Assembly (NCBI GenBank): GCA_905339235.1
Contig: CAJPFG010000001.1
Coordinates: 62,001-126,000, forward strand
Origin: Phycisphaerales bacterium
Lineage (GTDB): Bacteria > Planctomycetota > Phycisphaerae > Phycisphaerales > UBA1924
DNA length: 64,000 nucleotides
Direction of reading: 5' to 3'
This document shows positions 1 to 7,762 of the stretch, one piece after another. The stretch's first letter is position 1. Each line of letters opens with the position of its first letter. The notes under the pieces were generated by a model. That model had not been told where the DNA came from and searched no databases. It saw only the letters and a list, made by a program, of their open reading frames with translations. Position numbers and translations under genes: made by a program.

Positions 1-451
1 CGCGATCGCCGGCGGTGAACTGCTCGCCGGGGATCTGCTCGGAGCGCGGCATGAAACCCTCGGCGCGATCGATCTGGACGACGAGGGCGCCGCCCTCGTA
101 CCGCTGGGCGACGCCGGTCACGATCTCCCCCATCCGCTTGGAGAAGTCTTCGAAGATGCTGCTCCGCTCGTCGTCACGGAACTTCTGGATCATGACCTGC
201 TTGAAGGTCTGGGCCGCGATACGGCCGAAGGTCTCCGGGGGCATGACCAGGGGTTCGCCGTGCCGGAACAACTGGAATGTGCCGGCGAGGGGATCGAGTT
301 TGCAGGCGAACTCCTCGGTGTCGAGGGTGTTGTAGAACTTCCGCGCCGCCGACACCATCGCCGTTTCCAGATCACGGACCAAGAGCGACCGATCGATATT
401 CCGATCGCGGGCGATTGAATCGAGGATTCTGAGCATTTCTTGCGGGTTCAT
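1..451 (-). CDS. nusA: Transcription termination/antitermination protein NusA, N-terminal part (cut by window start)
   Basis: Reading leftward from the ATG at 451 gives 150 codons that run off the window. The protein opens MNPQEMLRILDSIARDRNID and continues with the NusA N-terminal domain that contacts RNA polymerase, including the block GRIAAQTFKQVMIQKFRDDE around residues 70-90. It then enters an S1-like segment (GEIVTGVAQRYEGGALVVQI, then EQIPGEQF). NusA binds the elongating polymerase and modulates pausing, termination and antitermination. A GGAG stands about 9 bases before the ATG and supports this start. The KH domains lie outside the window. No rimP precedes it, unlike the common rimP-nusA order; fliM lies upstream on the same strand. 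Identification is from the motif pattern and is confident. Confidence 0.9.
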   Translation of the reverse strand, partial: MNPQEMLRILDSIARDRNIDRSLLVRDLETAMVSAARKFYNTLDTEEFACKLDPLAGTFQLFRHGEPLVMPPETFGRIAAQTFKQVMIQKFRDDERSSIFEDFSKRMGEIVTGVAQRYEGGALVVQIDRAEGFMPRSEQIPGEQFTAGDR

Positions 452-824
452 GGGTTTCTCCGAGTTTGTCTGGATGTCGAGTTTTCCAAAACGACCGCGG
501 CCACGAGCGACTGATGCCGCACGTGGCCGACTCCCCGCCAAGGGGGAAGGGACCCACCGCCCGGGGGCGGGCCGACTGACTTGGGAAAAACCCTAGGTCA
601 TCCGGAGCCTCCCTCGGTGGGACGCGGACGAATCGCTCGCGCGCGGGGCGCTCGAGGATGGAGTCCGGTCACCGAGCATGGGTGTCAACCACGTACATCA
701 TGATGTCACTCCCGCGCCCGTGAAACCGGAACAACCCGGCGGCACGAGCGCGAATCAAAGCCGGAAAGTGTATGGGTGGAATGGGCCGGGGATCAAACGC
801 CAATCCGGGCGGCGTACGACCGGT
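452..824. other. Intergenic region between fliM and nusA, no gene seen
   Basis: This 373-base gap separates two minus-strand genes. It should hold the end of the fliM transcript and the nusA promoter. A GC hairpin lies near 557-571 (CCGCCC/GGGCGG) and a perfect minus-strand TTGACA occurs at 683-688, but no convincing -10 element follows it. ORFs across it in other frames have no protein-like composition. Confidence 0.4.
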
Positions 825-1841
825 CTAGAGCCGGTCGCTTTCCGTGATCGAACGTACGACCTTGAGGGCACGTTTGCCTTTGAACTGGCCGATCTGGGCC
901 GCGAACTTGCGCTCACCCTCGACGCAGAGGACGACAGGGACCGAGGCGGGATGCTCGCTGGTCACGACATCGCCGGGGGAGAGTTGCACGAGGTCGCGGA
1001 GGGTCATGGTCGTTTCCGCGAGAACGGCCGTGAGTTCGAGGGGGGCTCGGGAGAGTGTTCCGGCGATCTGAGTCTGGAATCCCTTGGCCATACCGCCCTT
1101 GGTGTGGGCGAACCACGACTGGCTGGAGAGTTGCTCCATGACCGGCTCGATGACGTTGTAGGGGATGCACAGGTTCATCGTTCCGGCCCGGTTGCCCATC
1201 TTGAGTTCGAAGCCGACTACGACAACGACCTCGTTGGGCGGAACGATCTGGACGAGTTGCGGATTGCTTTCGGTGGCCGCGACCTTGAACTCGAACGGAC
1301 GGATTCCGGCCCACGCCTCGGCGAGCGCGGTGAGGGCGCGCTTGGTCACGTTTCCGATGAGCCGGACCTCGATCAGGGTCATAGGTCGCTGGGGGATGAA
1401 CAGGTCTTGCGAGTTTCCGCCGAGCAGCCGATCGATGATCGGGTAGACGATGAGGGGGCTGACCTCCAGACACATCTGGCCTTCCAGCCCGTCGGCCTCG
1501 ATCAGGTTGAACGATGTGGGGTTTGGCAGACCGGAAGTGAACTCCGAGTAGGTCATCTGCTCGCAGGTCGCGACTTTCACTTCGATGATGGTGCGGAGGA
1601 AGCCGGACAGGGACGCTCCGAAGTTGCGGGCGAATCCCTCGTGGAGCGTCTGCAGCGACCGCATCTGGTCTTTGCTGACGCGCTCAGGACGCTTGAAGTC
1701 GTAGGACTTGATCTCAAGGCTCTCGCCGTCCCGCCGGCGCCGGCTGAAGACCCGCCCCTCCGAGGCCGCGGCCTCGACCGGGGTCGTGGCCGCGGCCGCG
1801 AGCAGCGCATCTACCTGGTTTTGATCAAGCACATCGGCCAT
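825..1841 (-). CDS. fliM: Flagellar motor switch protein FliM
   Basis: The 338-residue product has the length and layout of FliM. It opens MADVLDQNQVDALLAAA, which matches the N-terminal CheY-P binding peptide of FliM (consensus LSQxEIDALL). The middle CheC-like domain includes a LLGGNSQ block, and a SpoA-type C-terminal domain follows from about residue 255. FliM forms the middle of the flagellar C-ring and, with FliG and FliN, sets rotation direction. No other flagellar gene is in the window, so it is separated from the usual fliL/fliN neighbours. The start at 1841 has no clear ribosome binding site, but it is the only ATG that preserves the CheY-P peptide. Confidence 0.95.
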   Translation of the reverse strand: MADVLDQNQVDALLAAAATTPVEAAASEGRVFSRRRRDGESLEIKSYDFKRPERVSKDQMRSLQTLHEGFARNFGASLSGFLRTIIEVKVATCEQMTYSEFTSGLPNPTSFNLIEADGLEGQMCLEVSPLIVYPIIDRLLGGNSQDLFIPQRPMTLIEVRLIGNVTKRALTALAEAWAGIRPFEFKVAATESNPQLVQIVPPNEVVVVVGFELKMGNRAGTMNLCIPYNVIEPVMEQLSSQSWFAHTKGGMAKGFQTQIAGTLSRAPLELTAVLAETTMTLRDLVQLSPGDVVTSEHPASVPVVLCVEGERKFAAQIGQFKGKRALKVVRSITESDRL

Positions 1842-1997
1842 GGTGTTACTTCACGCCTGAGACGGCATCCGAGGCATGTATCGGACCATCCCGGGGCGGG
1901 GCTTGATAGGGTCTTTGGCTCCGGTCTATGACTGGCTTCCCCGAACGAACGTTTGGGCGGCGCTCGGCGTACCACGGACCGGGAGTACCCTTCGCCA

Positions 1998-3914
1998 ATG
2001 CTGCAACGAACACTGACGTGGGCCGCGGTCGTGGTGGGGATTTTGGCTGTGCTCTTCACAGGCCCCCGGGTTCAGGCTCAGGGCGAACCCCCCGTCACGG
2101 TGAGCGTGGAATCGGACCGGACAGGTGTGAGGCCGGGCGACCAGTTCGTGATCGCGGTGATCTTTGATCATGCGCCGGGGTGGCATGTTCATACGAATGA
2201 CCCGAAGATCCCGCCCTCATGGGGGGGGTTCTTGGCGATTCCTACCGAGATCGCGGTTGGTGAAACTCCGGGGGTGGTGATCGGAGCAGTTCAATGGCCC
2301 AAAGTTGCGACGATTCCGGTGGACCTCGCGGGCACGGGCGTCCCTACGCCGTATGGCGTTTTTGAAGGCAGCGCGGTGGCGTTTGTCCCCGTAACGGTGA
2401 AGCCCGACGCGACCGGCAAGATCACGATCAATCTGAACGTGTCGTACCAAGCCTGCAACGACCGGACCTGCATGATTCCGGAATCGGAGTCGCGCTTGAT
2501 CGAGCAGCCGATACTCGGCGAGAATGAGAGATCCGTCGCGTCGGTAAGGCCGGATCTATTCAAGGAGTTCGATCGTGCCGCGTTCGCGGCGGCGCCCGGG
2601 ACGCCCTCGCCCGTCGCCTCGACGCTCACGTTTAACGAGTTCGGGCTCAACCTGAAGATCAACACGGCTGGTTTCGGGTTTGGAGTGCTTCTGCTGCTCG
2701 CGTTGCTCGGCGGATTCGTGCTGAACCTCACGCCGTGTGTTCTTCCGGTCATTCCGATCAAGATGATGGGCCTGGCGAGCCATGCCGGGAACCGGGCGAA
2801 GACGCTTTGGCTGGGAATCGTCATGTCGATGGGGGTGATCGCCTTCTGGCTGACCATCGGGACGCTCATGGTCTCGGTGTCGAGTTTCAAGGCGATCAAC
2901 CAGTTGTTCCAACTCCCGGTGTTCACGTTTGGAGTGGGTGCGTTCATTCTCGTGATGGCGGTCGGGATGCTGGGCCTGTTCAGCATCCGCCTGCCTCAGT
3001 TCGTGTACGCCGTGGATCCCCGCGCGGACTCGGTGTCGGGCTCGCTCGTGTTCGGCGTCATGACGGCCGTGCTCTCCACGCCGTGCACCGCCCCGTTCAT
3101 GGCCACCGCGGCGGCGTGGGCAACCAAGCAGCCGACGTCCATCACGATGATCGTGTTCGGTGCCATCGGACTGGGCATGGCGCTGCCGTACCTGGTACTG
3201 GCCGCGTTCCCGCGGTTGGTCTCGCGAGTTCCGCGGAGCGGGCCGATCAGCGACCTCGTGAAGCAGGTCATCGGCGTGCTGATGATCGCGGTTGCGGTGT
3301 TCTTCATCGGAACGGGCCTGGACCCGCTGATGCGCCAGCCGATCGATCCGCCCGTGCGGTGGTTCTGGTGGGTCATCTTCGCGCTCGTGTTGATGGCGAT
3401 GACTTGGCTTATCCGTGGCGCCGTGAGGCACGCGGCGGCGTCGATGCTGCGGACGCTGGCGATCCTGGCCGCGGTCGTGTTTGTCGCGGGCACGTTCTTC
3501 GTGGTGCTGCGAGTGACGGACCGGGGCCCGATTCGCTGGATCGGGTACACACCGGATCGCTTCGAGGAGGCGAGGAAGGGCAACCGCGTGATTGTGATGG
3601 ACTTCACCGCGGAATGGTGCCTGAACTGCAAAACCCTCGAGAATACTGTGCTGCACCGCGACGAGATTGTCAAACTGCTCAACAGTCCGGGCGTGGCGCC
3701 CTTCCGAGTGGACCTATCCGGAAAGAACGAGCCCGGGCAGAAGGCGCTGTCGGATCTCGGCTGGGTGGGAATTCCGCTGCTGGCAATCTCTGGTCCGGGC
3801 TTGTCGGAGCCCATCAAATATGACTGGTACACGCCAGAGATGGTCATGGGCGCGATTGAACAGGCCGAGGGGAAGCCGGTCGCAATCTCACCGGGATCGC
3901 CGCCTGCGCGTTGA
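1998..3914 (+). CDS. dsbD: DsbD-type thiol:disulfide interchange protein (cytochrome c biogenesis)
   Basis: The 638-residue protein has all three parts of DsbD. After a signal peptide (residues 1-28, ending VQAQ) comes an N-terminal Ig-like domain with the pair C153/C158 in QACNDRTC. An eight-helix membrane core follows with its two redox cysteines, C247 in NLTPCVLP and C363 in STPCTAP. The C-terminal thioredoxin domain has WCLNC (C541/C544). DsbD carries electrons from cytoplasmic thioredoxin to periplasmic thiol proteins and haem-attachment factors. I chose the ATG at 1998, not an upstream in-frame start at 1953, because it begins the signal peptide and follows a GGGAG. It is transcribed divergently from fliM. 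The TlpA-like protein at 39191-39898 could be a client. Confidence 0.93.
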   Translation: MLQRTLTWAAVVVGILAVLFTGPRVQAQGEPPVTVSVESDRTGVRPGDQFVIAVIFDHAPGWHVHTNDPKIPPSWGGFLAIPTEIAVGETPGVVIGAVQWPKVATIPVDLAGTGVPTPYGVFEGSAVAFVPVTVKPDATGKITINLNVSYQACNDRTCMIPESESRLIEQPILGENERSVASVRPDLFKEFDRAAFAAAPGTPSPVASTLTFNEFGLNLKINTAGFGFGVLLLLALLGGFVLNLTPCVLPVIPIKMMGLASHAGNRAKTLWLGIVMSMGVIAFWLTIGTLMVSVSSFKAINQLFQLPVFTFGVGAFILVMAVGMLGLFSIRLPQFVYAVDPRADSVSGSLVFGVMTAVLSTPCTAPFMATAAAWATKQPTSITMIVFGAIGLGMALPYLVLAAFPRLVSRVPRSGPISDLVKQVIGVLMIAVAVFFIGTGLDPLMRQPIDPPVRWFWWVIFALVLMAMTWLIRGAVRHAAASMLRTLAILAAVVFVAGTFFVVLRVTDRGPIRWIGYTPDRFEEARKGNRVIVMDFTAEWCLNCKTLENTVLHRDEIVKLLNSPGVAPFRVDLSGKNEPGQKALSDLGWVGIPLLAISGPGLSEPIKYDWYTPEMVMGAIEQAEGKPVAISPGSPPAR

Positions 3915-3964
3915 ACGCTGGTCCAGAATCGGCATTCGTTAGGAAACTGAAGGCCCGACTAGAA

Positions 3965-3993
3965 TTGACCCCGCCGGTTCGCGCGGCTAACTT
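3965..3993 (+). promoter_or_regulatory. Candidate sigma-70 promoter of tRNA-Gly
   Basis: TTGACC (3965-3970) and TAACTT (3988-3993) are separated by exactly 17 bases. The -10 lies 43 bases before the tRNA 5' end. This is a pattern match only. Confidence 0.5.
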
Positions 3994-4036
3994 TCGCCCT
4001 CTCTACCGGCTGAACGGCCGATAGAGGTACGACATC

Positions 4037-4108
4037 GCGGGCGTAGCTCAGTGGTAGAGCGTCACGTTGCCAACGTGAAAGTCGAGGGTTCAAGTCCCTT
4101 CGCCCGCT
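4037..4108 (+). tRNA. tRNA-Gly (anticodon GCC)
   Basis: A complete cloverleaf can be drawn. The acceptor arms GCGGGCG (4037-4043) and CGCCCGC (4101-4107) pair fully, and the discriminator is T4108 as expected for tRNA-Gly. The anticodon stem TCACG/CGTGA closes the loop TTGCCAA, giving anticodon GCC at 4069-4071. The T-loop reads TTCAAGT. CCA is not encoded. The Lys-rich leader ORF and the lysW operon follow on the same strand. Confidence 0.97.
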
Positions 4109-4134
4109 TTCCCAGCCTATGGTTGGGGGTTCGC

Positions 4135-4239
4135 ATGACAACGACGAAGCCCAACCCGGTTTCAACCCTCGCCCGCGGCGGCAGTTGCGTCGCGTCCAAA
4201 CTCTCCAAATCGAAAGCGAAAAGCCCACCCCCCCGGTGA
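4135..4239 (+). CDS. Possible leader peptide ahead of lysW (34 codons, Lys-rich end)
   Basis: This short ORF starts at ATG 4135 after a GGGGG and ends at TGA 4237-4239. Its last third reads KLSKSKAKSPPPR, and four AAA codons occur within eight codons, whereas the large genes around it mostly use AAG. A rho-independent terminator hairpin (4284-4318) begins 45 bases after the stop and lysW begins 144 bases after it. That geometry resembles an amino-acid attenuator, in which ribosome stalling on rare or starved codons controls read-through into a biosynthetic operon. It could equally be chance: the peptide has no recognisable family and no antiterminator pairing was worked out. Treat it as a hypothesis. 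Confidence 0.35.
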   Translation: MTTTKPNPVSTLARGGSCVASKLSKSKAKSPPPR

Positions 4240-4283
4240 GTTTCTGATCGTTTCGCCGAGCATCCCTGCTCGGATCGACGGAT

Positions 4284-4318
4284 CGGGCTCGCCGGAAAGG
4301 CGGGCCCGCTGTGTTTTT
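4284..4318 (+). terminator. Rho-independent terminator or attenuator before lysW
   Basis: A 9-pair stem (4285-4293 with 4299-4307, one G-T pair, loop GGAAA, extended by C4284-G4308) is followed by a T-rich stretch ending in TTTTT at 4314-4318. It stands between tRNA-Gly with its leader ORF and lysW, and no good promoter is seen between it and lysW. It could end the tRNA transcript or act as an attenuator. Confidence 0.65.
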
Positions 4319-4382
4319 GGCCCCGGGCCGCGTGTGCCCCGGGGGAACTGACGGAAGGCAACGAAACAAAGGAGCAGAAAGC

Positions 4383-4574
4383 ATGTCCGCAACCCCGACC
4401 GCGTCCCACCAGTGCGAGTGCCCCGAATGTGCCGGCAGCGTGAACTTCGCCCGCGCTCCGCTCAACGGCGAGGTCGTTCGCTGCGGCGACTGCGGTGTCG
4501 AACTCGAGGTCACCAACACGGCCCCGATCACGGTGACGCTCGCGCCCGAGGTTGAAGAAGACTGGGGCGAATAA
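4383..4574 (+). CDS. lysW: LysW-type amino-group carrier protein
   Basis: The 63-residue acidic protein has the two CxxC zinc knuckles of LysW (CPEC and CGDC) and ends in the signature EEDWGE. In Thermus and in archaea the gamma-carboxyl of that last Glu is joined to the amino group of alpha-aminoadipate or glutamate. This protects the amino group, and the later enzymes work on the carrier-bound intermediate. An AGGAG about 9 bases before ATG 4383 fixes the start; a longer in-frame ORF from 4311 lacks support. The four partner enzymes follow on the same strand. LysW proteins are easy to miss in annotation because of their length. Confidence 0.93.
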   Translation: MSATPTASHQCECPECAGSVNFARAPLNGEVVRCGDCGVELEVTNTAPITVTLAPEVEEDWGE

Positions 4575-4633
4575 CACTCGCGGCTTGACCGACTTTCTCT
4601 ACGGCGTCACACCGTCACCGCCCGGAAACCCAC

Positions 4634-5518
4634 ATGCGAATTGCCATCCTCCATTCCCGTATCCGCGTCGAGGAGAAACTTCTCACCGACGCTCTCCAAT
4701 CCCGCGGCGTCGAGCACGAGTTGATCGACATTCGCGAACTCGTACTCGACCTCCACGATCCCGGCACGTGGCGACGGTTCGACGCGGTGCTCGAGCGCTG
4801 CGTCAGCCAGACGGCCGCCACCGCCGTGGTCCGTGTCCTGGAGGGTTGGGGCGTTCCTGTCATCAATCCCTCGCGCATCATCGACTGCTGCGGCGACAAG
4901 CTGGCCACAAGCATCGCGCTGGTGCGGGCCGGCGTTCCTACGCCGCGGACGCGGGTCGCGGTTGATGAGGCCTCCGCGCTCGCCGCGATCGAGCAGAACG
5001 GCTACCCCGCCGTTCTCAAGCCCACCGTCGGCTCGTGGGGGCGCCTTCTCGCCCGCGTCAACGACCGCGATGCCGCCGAGGCCATCGTCGAGCATAAGGC
5101 GACCCTCGGCAGCGTCCAGCATTCCGTGTTCTACGTTCAGGAATACGTCAACAAGCCCGGGCGCGATCTTCGGGTCTTCGTCGTCGGCGATGAAGTCATC
5201 TGCGGCATCCTCCGCAACAGCCAGCATTGGGTCACCAACACCGCCCGCGGCGGGCAGGCCTCGAGCCTCGAACTCACCCCTGAAATCACCGACCTCTCGC
5301 TCCGTGCCGCCCGCGCGGTGGGCGGCGGCGTCCTGGCCATCGACCTGCTCGAGCACCCGGACCACGGACTTCAGGTCAATGAGGTCAATCACACGATGGA
5401 GTTCCGCAACAGCATCGCGCCCACCGGCGTGGATATTCCCGGCCGCATGATCGACTACGTCCTGGCCGTAGCCCGCGGCGAGATCTCTCTCGCCCCCGCT
5501 CAGGAGGCCGCGCGATGA
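4634..5518 (+). CDS. lysX: LysX-type LysW ligase (ATP-grasp)
   Basis: The 294-residue protein is an ATP-grasp ligase of the LysX/ArgX/RimK group. Visible elements are the nucleotide-binding [12 protein letters not shown] (residues 127-138, Lys129), the adenine-contact stretch VQEYV (168-172), the basic RDLRVFV (177-183), and the metal-binding end [12 protein letters not shown] (246-257). Family members join LysW's C-terminal Glu to the alpha-amino group of alpha-aminoadipate (lysine route) or glutamate (ornithine/arginine route). I cannot decide the substrate by eye. The NEVNHTMEF block resembles Thermus LysX, but a residue-level comparison with characterised LysX and ArgX is needed. The gene overlaps the next by ATGA. 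Confidence 0.92.
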   Translation: MRIAILHSRIRVEEKLLTDALQSRGVEHELIDIRELVLDLHDPGTWRRFDAVLERCVSQTAATAVVRVLEGWGVPVINPSRIIDCCGDKLATSIALVRAGVPTPRTRVAVDEASALAAIEQNGYPAVLKPTVGSWGRLLARVNDRDAAEAIVEHKATLGSVQHSVFYVQEYVNKPGRDLRVFVVGDEVICGILRNSQHWVTNTARGGQASSLELTPEITDLSLRAARAVGGGVLAIDLLEHPDHGLQVNEVNHTMEFRNSIAPTGVDIPGRMIDYVLAVARGEISLAPAQEAAR

Positions 5519-6549
5519 GCGATCGAATCCGAGCGTCGATCGTTGGCGGTTCCGGGTATGCCGGCGGCGAACTCCTCCGGCTGCTGCTCGACCATCCCAA
5601 CGTCGAAGTCGCGCAGGTCACCTCGCGCCGGCAGGTCGGAGTCTTCGTGCACTCCGTCCACCCCAACCTGCGCGGGCGCACGAAGGTGCAGTTCGTTTCG
5701 CCCGATCAGTTGGAACGGTGCGATGTCCTCTTCCTCTGCCTTCCGCATGGCGAGGCGAGCAAGAGCATCGAGCGATACGCGGCACTGGCCGGGCGCGTTG
5801 TTGATCTGTCCGCCGACTTCCGCCTCCGTGACCGCGACGCGTATCGCCGCTGGTACGGCGAAGAGCACGCCGCGCCCGCGTGGCTGGATCGGTTCGTCTA
5901 CGGCCTGCCCGAACTGGAGCGCACGCGACTGAAGGGCGCCAGGTTCGCGAGCGGCGTCGGCTGCAACGCCACGGCGGTGAACATGGCGCTGTATCCGCTC
6001 GCCCGTAAGGGATTCATCCGCGCGGCGATCGCCGACTTGAAGGTCGGTTCTTCCGAGGCCGGCGCCGAGCCCGGCGCCACCAGCCACCATCCCGAACGCA
6101 GCGGCTCCGTCCGTTCCTTCGCCCCGGCCGGTCACCGTCACCAGGCGGAAGTGCGCCAGGAACTCGGCGAATTTGAGTTGCACATGTCGGTTACAAGCGT
6201 GGAACTCGTTCGAGGCGTCCTCTGCACCGCCCACGTCTTTCCAACGCAGAAACTCGCCGAGAAGGAACTCTGGGCGCTCTTCCGCGAGGCCTATCGCGAC
6301 GAGCCTTTCGTCCGCCTCGTCAAAGACAAGACCGGCATTCACCGGTACCCGGAGCCCAAGATCCTCGCGGGGACGAACTGGGTGGATGTCGGGTTCGAAC
6401 TCGACGAATCTACCGGCCGCGTGGTCGTCATGAGCGCGATCGACAATCTCATGAAGGGCGCGGCCGGGTCCGCCGTGCAGTGCATGAATCTGATGTTCGG
6501 ATTTGACGAGCGCGCGGGCCTGTCCTTCCCCGGCCTACATCCGATCTGA
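5515..6549 (+). CDS. lysY: LysY/ArgC-type LysW-aminoacyl-phosphate reductase
   Basis: The 344-residue NADPH-dependent dehydrogenase belongs to the ArgC/LysY family. It opens with a Rossmann fold ([16 protein letters not shown], residues 10-25) and has the catalytic cysteine C150 in GVGCNATA. It would reduce the LysW-bound acyl phosphate made by LysZ to the semialdehyde. Length and motifs fit either ArgC or LysY. The LysY call rests on the lysW/lysX neighbours and the 4-base overlap with lysX at 5515-5518. The aminotransferase that would act next (LysJ/ArgD) is not in the window. Confidence 0.9.
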   Translation: MSDRIRASIVGGSGYAGGELLRLLLDHPNVEVAQVTSRRQVGVFVHSVHPNLRGRTKVQFVSPDQLERCDVLFLCLPHGEASKSIERYAALAGRVVDLSADFRLRDRDAYRRWYGEEHAAPAWLDRFVYGLPELERTRLKGARFASGVGCNATAVNMALYPLARKGFIRAAIADLKVGSSEAGAEPGATSHHPERSGSVRSFAPAGHRHQAEVRQELGEFELHMSVTSVELVRGVLCTAHVFPTQKLAEKELWALFREAYRDEPFVRLVKDKTGIHRYPEPKILAGTNWVDVGFELDESTGRVVVMSAIDNLMKGAAGSAVQCMNLMFGFDERAGLSFPGLHPI

Positions 6550-6572
6550 CACAAGTCGCAGGGAGTCGCTCA

Positions 6573-6965
6573 ATGGTTCGACGATTGACGTGTGTGATCG
6601 TGGCGGTGGCGACGATTGCGGGGATGCTCGGATGCTACCACCAAGAGACGCACTACTTCCGCGTTGTTGCAGACGATGGATTAGCCATTCAGAGTGTTTC
6701 AATGCGTGCGAAGCCGATGGGGGTGTTTTATGTGCCACCTGGCCCCCCGAGTCCCCACGGCCAAACGGATGCGAGTGGGCTGTGGTGTGCGAGGGTCTGG
6801 ATTGAAGGTCGAACTGTGATCGCCTGCGAGAAACCGGGATTCAGACCGTTCCAGTTCAGCGTTGACCAGGGTGATCGTCTGAGTGTTGACGGGTCGGAAG
6901 GTCGAGTGACAGAGGATGGCGGGCGCACTCGGCACTTGGTTCAATTGCACAGAGGTGTTCCATGA
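6573..6965 (+). CDS. Small putative lipoprotein inside the lysW operon
   Basis: This 130-residue product starts MVRRLTCVIVAVATIAGMLG and has Cys21 where a lipobox cysteine would sit, although the box (MLGC) is imperfect. The rest is a small beta-rich domain with a TDASGLWCARVWIEG stretch reminiscent of carboxypeptidase-regulatory/transthyretin-like folds. GGGAG precedes ATG 6573, and its stop overlaps the lysZ start by ATGA (6962-6965), so it should be translated with the operon. No role in amino-acid synthesis is known for such a protein. It may be a late insertion of an envelope gene. Family not recognised. Confidence 0.7.
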   Translation: MVRRLTCVIVAVATIAGMLGCYHQETHYFRVVADDGLAIQSVSMRAKPMGVFYVPPGPPSPHGQTDASGLWCARVWIEGRTVIACEKPGFRPFQFSVDQGDRLSVDGSEGRVTEDGGRTRHLVQLHRGVP

Positions 6966-7762
6966 TCGTCGTCAAAGTTGGAGGCAGCGAAGGCGTTGAT
7001 CTCGACGCGGTTTCCCGCGACGCGGCCGCCCTTGTCCGGGCCGGCGGACAACTCGTGGTCGTCCACGGCGGGTCGCACGGCACCAACACGCTCGCCGAGC
7101 AACTGAACCACCCGCCCAGGTTCATCACTTCCCCCTCCGGCCACACCAGCCGCCGCACCGACCGTCGCACACTGGAGATCTTTCAGATGGCGTGCGGCTT
7201 GTTGAACCAGTCGCTCGTCGAACGACTTCAGCGGCTGGGGGTCAACGCTGTGGGGCTTTCCGGTCTGGACGGACGCCTTTGGGAGGGGACTCGCAAGGAG
7301 GCGGTGCGAAGCGTCGAGGATGGCCGCGTCGTCATCATCCGGGACGACTTCACGGGGACCGTCGATCGGGTGAACAGCGCGCTTCTGCGGACGCTGCTGG
7401 ATGCGGGCCTCACGCCGGTTCTTTCGCCGCCCGGGATCAGCACGCAGGGGGACCCGATCAACGTCGATGCCGACCGCGCCGCCGCGGCCACGGCCGCCGC
7501 GATCGGGGCTCGCACGCTTCTTTTGCTTTCGAACGTCAAGGGCCTCCTTCGGACGTTTCCGGATGAGTCGAGCCTCATCTCCCGGGTAGGCAGGCACGAA
7601 GTCGAAGGCGTCGCCGAATACGCGCAGGGCCGCATGAAGAAGAAGGTTTTGGGCGCCGGCGAGGCTCTCGCGTCCGGTGTTGCCCGGGTCATCATTGGCG
7701 ATGCCCGCGTGAACGAGCCCATCCGTGGCGCTCTCGCGGGCGCAGGAACGGTGTTCGAATGA
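6962..7762 (+). CDS. lysZ: LysZ-type LysW-aminoadipate/glutamate kinase
   Basis: The 266-residue amino-acid kinase matches LysZ along its length. It has KVGGSEG at residues 5-11, VVVHGGSHGTN near residue 35, the conserved HPPRFITSPSGHTSRRTDRRT region typical of LysZ, AVGLSGLDGRL, and an AQGRMKKKV block near the end. It phosphorylates the side-chain carboxylate of the LysW-bound amino acid. The protein lacks the N-terminal extension of arginine-sensitive ArgB enzymes. It overlaps both neighbours by 4 bases. Confidence 0.92.
   Translation: MIVVKVGGSEGVDLDAVSRDAAALVRAGGQLVVVHGGSHGTNTLAEQLNHPPRFITSPSGHTSRRTDRRTLEIFQMACGLLNQSLVERLQRLGVNAVGLSGLDGRLWEGTRKEAVRSVEDGRVVIIRDDFTGTVDRVNSALLRTLLDAGLTPVLSPPGISTQGDPINVDADRAAAATAAAIGARTLLLLSNVKGLLRTFPDESSLISRVGRHEVEGVAEYAQGRMKKKVLGAGEALASGVARVIIGDARVNEPIRGALAGAGTVFE

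Noticed and set aside
678..1931. A 417-codon plus frame over fliM
   Set aside because: Antisense to fliM and rich in Gly/Asp/Arg runs; no domain and no ribosome binding site.
4051..4239. A 62-codon frame beginning inside tRNA-Gly
   Set aside because: Its first third is tRNA sequence. Only the part from ATG 4135 is considered, as a possible leader peptide.
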